This document shows positions 13,161-15,949 of a stretch of DNA of 15,949 nt, piece after piece. The notes under the pieces are model-generated. The model made no database searches, had not been told where the DNA came from, and saw only the letters and a program-made list of their open reading frames with translations. The stretch spans positions 1-15,949 of the forward strand of contig CAAGFE010000050.1 of NCBI GenBank assembly GCA_900769075.1, read 5' to 3'. The stretch is from Clostridia bacterium. GTDB taxonomy: Bacteria; Bacillota; Clostridia; Christensenellales; Aristaeellaceae. The position numbers and the translations under genes are program-made. Each line of letters begins with the position of its first letter. The first letter of the stretch is position 1.

Positions 13161-13859
13161 ATGTCTGCGCTGAAAGCGCGTTATCGTCAGCTTGCAAAGG
13201 ACAGCCGACAGCCGGAGGGCCTGTCCTTGATCACCCTGTTCTGGCTGTTCATTGCCGGCAGCCTGATGGGTTTTGTGATGGAAGGCGTGTGGCACTTTAT
13301 CAGAACCGGCTCCTGGGGCTTCCGCGTGGCGACCATCTGGGGCCCGTTCTGCATCATCTACGGCGTGGGGGTGGTGGTGATGTACCTGATCGCACTGGCC
13401 GTGGAGAAGAAGCCGCCCCTGTTCCAGTTCCTGGTTTTCTGCCTGGCAGGCAGCGCCGTGGAATACGTTTCCAGCCTGTTCCAGGAAATCTGCTTCGGCA
13501 CGGTCAGCTGGGATTACAGCCATCACGCCATGAACATCGGCGGTCGCATCAGCCTGCAGATGACGATGGTTTGGGGCGCCATCGGGATGCTGCTGATGTA
13601 CGGCATCCTGCCCCTGCTGCTGAGCGCCTTCAACCGGATGCGCCTGGGCAGCCGCACCCGGCTGTGCAGGATGGCTGCGGCCTTCATGTGTGTGAACCTG
13701 CTGATGACCTGCGTCGCGCTGCATCGCTGGCAGGAACGGGTGGAATATGATCTGCCCGCAAGCAACGCCATCGAGGCTTACATGGACCAGAAATGGCCGG
13801 ATGACCGCATGCAGCAGCGATTCCCGAACATGGAATTTACCAGCAGCGTCAGCCCGTAA
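13161..13859 (+). CDS. CmpB-family membrane protein (putative ABC transporter permease, PF06541-like)
   Basis: The protein of 232 residues has helices near 22-42, 58-80, 88-108, 130-158 and 168-186. The family features are an early helix ending in MEGVWHF, IWGPFCIIYGVG (59-70), a conserved block SAVEYVSSLFQEICFG (98-113), and WDYSHHAMNIGGRISLQ (117-133). The family is labelled a putative ABC transporter permease but its function is not established; no ATPase gene is next to it. The ATG at 13161 follows a perfect AAGGAGG. It lies downstream of the tRNA-Leu terminator, and no clear promoter of its own is seen, so it may depend on read-through or on an unrecognised start site. Confidence 0.85.
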   Translation: MSALKARYRQLAKDSRQPEGLSLITLFWLFIAGSLMGFVMEGVWHFIRTGSWGFRVATIWGPFCIIYGVGVVVMYLIALAVEKKPPLFQFLVFCLAGSAVEYVSSLFQEICFGTVSWDYSHHAMNIGGRISLQMTMVWGAIGMLLMYGILPLLLSAFNRMRLGSRTRLCRMAAAFMCVNLLMTCVALHRWQERVEYDLPASNAIEAYMDQKWPDDRMQQRFPNMEFTSSVSP

Positions 13860-13865
13860 CGCAAC

Positions 13866-13895
13866 GCCTTCCCGCCCTTGCGGGGAGGCCCTTTT
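13866..13895 (+). terminator. Terminator of the CmpB-family gene
   Basis: A 9-bp stem with one G-T pair (13866-13874 with 13881-13889) closes a 6-base loop and is followed by CCTTTT. It lies 6 bases after the stop codon. Confidence 0.8.
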
Positions 13896-14217
13896 GCTGC
13901 TGTCCCTTTGCTGCCCGGGGAAGCTGTCCGTTTTCTGCGGAAGTTTTCGCGCTATGTTCATGATGCCGTCATAATCCGCCGGTATAATGAGGGTGGAAGA
14001 TGGATATGCGAATATAATTGTTAAGGCATTGTAAATCTTCCCGCTGCATGAAAGATATTCCTCTCCTGAAGCGTTTTATTTTTGAAAGGCCCATCATATC
14101 CTTGACCATCCGAGAGGCCGCAGAAATGTCTGTCGAAAGGCGGCTTCCTTTGGCAGATGTGTGCGAATGCATCATAGGGAATCATTTCGCGCATACATTA
14201 AGAGAGGATGGTGGCAG
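13896..14217 (+). other. Intergenic region upstream of the pdaB-like gene
   Basis: This stretch of just over 300 bases is more AT-rich than its surroundings. A perfect TATAAT is at 13983-13988 but lacks a convincing -35 box. CATACATT at 14192-14199 matches the SigE -10 consensus, with TCATAGG (14172-14178) 13 bases upstream as a weak -35. A short reading frame ends exactly on the pdaB-like start. Nothing else is recognised here. Confidence 0.4.
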
Positions 14218-14221
14218 ATGA
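14126..14221 (+). CDS. Possible 31-residue upstream peptide
   Basis: An ATG at 14126 with GAGAGG 8 bases upstream opens a frame of 31 codons (MSVERRLPLADVCECIIGNH onward) whose stop overlaps the next gene's start as ATGA, the usual sign of translational coupling. The same frame is open further upstream to 14018 but with no ribosome binding site there. No homology is recognised. It may be a leader peptide or chance. Confidence 0.2.
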   Translation: MSVERRLPLADVCECIIGNHFAHTLREDGGR

Positions 14222-15066
14222 TGAACGGGCCCTCAACCCTCACTCCCCGCGAGCGTCCGAAATTCGACTGGCCTGAGCAGAAGAAGGCCGCCAGAACCTT
14301 CCCGCAGATCAAGGCGCCGCCGCTGCGTCTCCTGTGCCTGGGCGCTGTGCTGGCGATCCTCTGCGCGCTGTACCTCGGCCCGCTGCAGGAAAACGCAACC
14401 GCCGTCGTCGCGTCCAGGAAGGTGCTGCCGATCTACTCGGTGGAACGGGAGGACAAGGTGATCTCCGTCACCTTCGACGCCTCCTGGGGCGGCGACAAGA
14501 CGCTGAAAATCCTTGATCTGCTGGACGAGTACGACGCCAAGGCAACCTTCTTCCTCGTCGGCATCTGGGTGGATAAGTACCCGGAGCTGGTGAAGGAAAT
14601 CGCCGCGCGCGGGCATGAGATCGGCAATCACTCGGCCTCCCACGCCCACTTCACCCAGATTTCCGAAAGCAAAATCCGCCAGGAGCTGGACAGCTGCTCG
14701 GACAAAATTGAGGCGCTGACCGGCGTTCGCCCCACGCTGTTCCGTCCGCCCTACGGCGACTATAACAGCAAGGTCATCACGGTGGTGCGGGACGAGGGGT
14801 ACGAGGCTGTACAATGGTCGGTGGACTCGCTGGACTGGAAAAACCGGGGTGTGGAGGATCTGGTCAAGCGTGCGACAGCAAACATTCAGCCGGGGGACAT
14901 CATTCTCTTCCACAATGACGCTGATTACATTGTGGAGGCGCTTCCCGCCATTCTCAAGCACTATCGGGAGCAGGGCTTCACCATGATCCCTGCGAAGGAC
15001 ATCCTGCTGACAGGAGCTACGACCATCGACGTGCAGGGCAAGCAGCACCCCGCTGCCGCCCAGTGA
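14218..15066 (+). CDS. pdaB: PdaB-like polysaccharide deacetylase (CE4), sporulation type
   Basis: The protein of 282 residues has a cytoplasmic N-terminus, one membrane anchor (about 36-54) and an extracytoplasmic NodB-type domain. The CE4 motifs are visible: FDASWG (86-91), the metal-binding HSASH (138-142), RPPYGDYN (176-183), WSVDSLDW (200-207) and LFHND (230-234). Motif 1 keeps the catalytic-base aspartate (D87), but the second, zinc-binding aspartate of the usual TFDDGP is alanine. That is the pattern of the PdaB subfamily, linked to spore formation in Bacillus and present in Clostridia. The GTG frame opening at 14161 is rejected: AGAGAGGA and GGTGG lie before ATG 14218/14221. It is followed after 28 bases by ssb and probably co-transcribed. 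Confidence 0.9.
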   Translation: MMNGPSTLTPRERPKFDWPEQKKAARTFPQIKAPPLRLLCLGAVLAILCALYLGPLQENATAVVASRKVLPIYSVEREDKVISVTFDASWGGDKTLKILDLLDEYDAKATFFLVGIWVDKYPELVKEIAARGHEIGNHSASHAHFTQISESKIRQELDSCSDKIEALTGVRPTLFRPPYGDYNSKVITVVRDEGYEAVQWSVDSLDWKNRGVEDLVKRATANIQPGDIILFHNDADYIVEALPAILKHYREQGFTMIPAKDILLTGATTIDVQGKQHPAAAQ

Positions 15067-15094
15067 CGTCCACCAAAAGGAAAGGTGAATCGCT

Positions 15095-15814
15095 ATGGAA
15101 GAAACCGGGAACTACCTGCATCTGAGCGGCATTCTGACCGACACCCCCGAATACGGCCACGAGGTCTTTGGGGAGAAGTTCTACTATGCCACCCTGTCCG
15201 TGCCGCGTCTGTCGGGCGCGGAGGATCTGCTGCCTGTGACCATCTCCGAACGGCTGATGGAAGGTGTAAAGCTGGAAGTTGGCTCCCCGCTGTGCTTTGA
15301 AGGCCAGCTGAGGAGCTACAACAAGGTGATTGAAGGCGCGGGCCGACTGCTGATCACCGGCTTTGCCCAGCGGCTGCTCGACCCTGACACGGAGGAAAAC
15401 CCCAACCAGGTGCAGCTGACCGGCGCGCTGTGCAAGCCGCCGAGCTACCGCACTACGCCCTTTGGCCGGGAGATTGCCGACCTGATGCTGGCCGTCAACC
15501 GGGCCTACGGCAAGAGCGACTACATTCCCTGCATCACCTGGGGACGCACGGCCCGCTTCGCCAGCCATCTGAAGGTGGGCGACAAGGTGACGCTGCTGGG
15601 ACGCTTCCAGTCCCGCGCGTACCAGAAGCAGCTGGCGGACGGCACAGTGCTCAACAAGACGGCCTACGAGGTATCCGTAGGACGGCTGAGCATGGCGGAA
15701 AACTTTGTCCAGCCCAGCGCGCCCTTCGTGGTGCGCCAGCCCCCCAGGGAGGAATCGCCCATACATTATGATTCCATCGGGACGGATGCCACCCTGTTCG
15801 GCAATCCGCAGTAA
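15095..15814 (+). CDS. ssb: Single-stranded DNA-binding protein, tandem OB-fold type
   Basis: The protein of 239 residues contains two OB folds in a row, about 5-95 and 104-199. The second is the better conserved SSB domain, with YRTTPFGREIADLMLAVNR (118-136), DYIPCITWGRTARF (142-155) and GDKVTLLGRFQSRAYQK (162-178). This arrangement is known to me from Clostridia SSB-like proteins, in which the first fold is diverged (FGEKFYYATLSVPRLS at 25-40). The C-terminal tail (200-239) is proline-containing and ends DATLFGNPQ rather than the acidic DDDIPF tip that recruits partners in E. coli SSB. The ATG has GGAAAGGTG upstream. It may be an accessory rather than the replicative SSB. Confidence 0.9.
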   Translation: MEETGNYLHLSGILTDTPEYGHEVFGEKFYYATLSVPRLSGAEDLLPVTISERLMEGVKLEVGSPLCFEGQLRSYNKVIEGAGRLLITGFAQRLLDPDTEENPNQVQLTGALCKPPSYRTTPFGREIADLMLAVNRAYGKSDYIPCITWGRTARFASHLKVGDKVTLLGRFQSRAYQKQLADGTVLNKTAYEVSVGRLSMAENFVQPSAPFVVRQPPREESPIHYDSIGTDATLFGNPQ

Positions 15815-15822
15815 ACAAAGCA

Positions 15823-15849
15823 GGCTGATGCACAGAATGCATCAGCCTT
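15823..15849 (+). terminator. Hairpin after ssb
   Basis: A perfect 10-bp stem (15823-15832 with 15838-15847) closes a 5-base loop, 8 bases after the ssb stop. Only two T follow, so termination may be partial. Confidence 0.65.
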
Positions 15850-15863
15850 CAGACTGTCAAAAA

Positions 15864-15932
15864 ACCTCACAGGGAGGTGTCGGAGGGCCCGCAGGCCCTC
15901 TGACTTCATTCGTATCGCGGGGCTTTGCCGCG
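15864..15932. repeat. Hairpin cluster at the right edge
   Basis: Three inverted repeats are packed here: 15864-15868 with 15874-15878, an 11-bp arm 15879-15889 with 15894-15904 around CGCA, and CGCGG/CCGCG at 15916-15932. The middle one shares the C-(CGCA)-G loop of the hairpins at 54-71 and 88-115. No gene is visible from 15850 to the window end. Confidence 0.65.
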
Positions 15933-15949
15933 CGGGCGGGGCGGTTTCG

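Noticed and set aside
14192..14217. SigE-like promoter as a firm promoter feature
   Set aside because: The start site would fall inside the likely ribosome binding site and the -35 box is weak, so it is kept only as a finding.
1..15949. CRISPR array, insertion sequence, prophage or toxin-antitoxin system
   Set aside because: No regularly spaced direct repeats, transposase, integrase or phage structural genes are present. The XRE/AlkZ-like pair does not look like a toxin-antitoxin pair in size or family.

Overview
The window looks like a chromosomal segment of a GC-rich, Gram-positive, Clostridia-type anaerobe (Bacillota). The evidence is the split iron-sulfur serine dehydratase (SdaAA/SdaAB), a tandem-OB single-strand-binding protein of a kind I know from Clostridia, a PdaB-like sporulation deacetylase, a DUF368/PopT lipid carrier, consensus SigA promoters with 17-base spacers, and strong AGGAGG-type ribosome binding sites. 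PdaB hints that the lineage forms spores or descends from spore formers. I cannot name a genus.

Layout. 1-364: hairpin-rich intergenic DNA with a good promoter (133-161) and a roughly 195-base structured leader. 365-3631 (+): an ABC sugar importer made of a frameshifted binding protein and two permeases, with no ATPase, closed by a terminator at 3653-3689. 3754-5462 (-): a two-gene unit of an XRE repressor with a beta-solenoid-like tail and an AlkZ/YcaQ-like protein. 5610-9395 (-): the operon sdaAB-comF-sdaAA-GH4 glycosidase, from a promoter at 9434-9462. 9558-11736 (+): a THUMP-domain rRNA methyltransferase and a YghZ-type aldo-keto reductase, from a divergent promoter. 11798-12703 (-): popT. 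12935-13016 (+): tRNA-Leu(GAG) with its own consensus promoter and terminator. 13161-13859 (+): a CmpB-family membrane protein behind a possible three-way-junction leader RNA. 14218-15814 (+): pdaB-like deacetylase and ssb. The right edge (15864-15932) again holds hairpins.

How the genes fit together. The importer would bring in a sugar or oligosaccharide and must borrow a multitask ATPase encoded elsewhere. The GH4 glycosidase is a possible consumer of such a sugar but sits in a different, convergent operon with serine deamination. The rest is mostly housekeeping: rRNA modification, aldehyde detoxification, undecaprenyl-phosphate recycling, tRNA, DNA binding.

I see no phage, insertion sequence, CRISPR array or obvious defence system. 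The least explained items are the XRE/beta-solenoid regulator with its AlkZ-like partner, comF lodged between the two serine dehydratase subunit genes, the leader RNA at 13094-13153, and hairpins sharing a CGCA tetraloop at both edges of the window. None of these amounts to a demonstrated new system.
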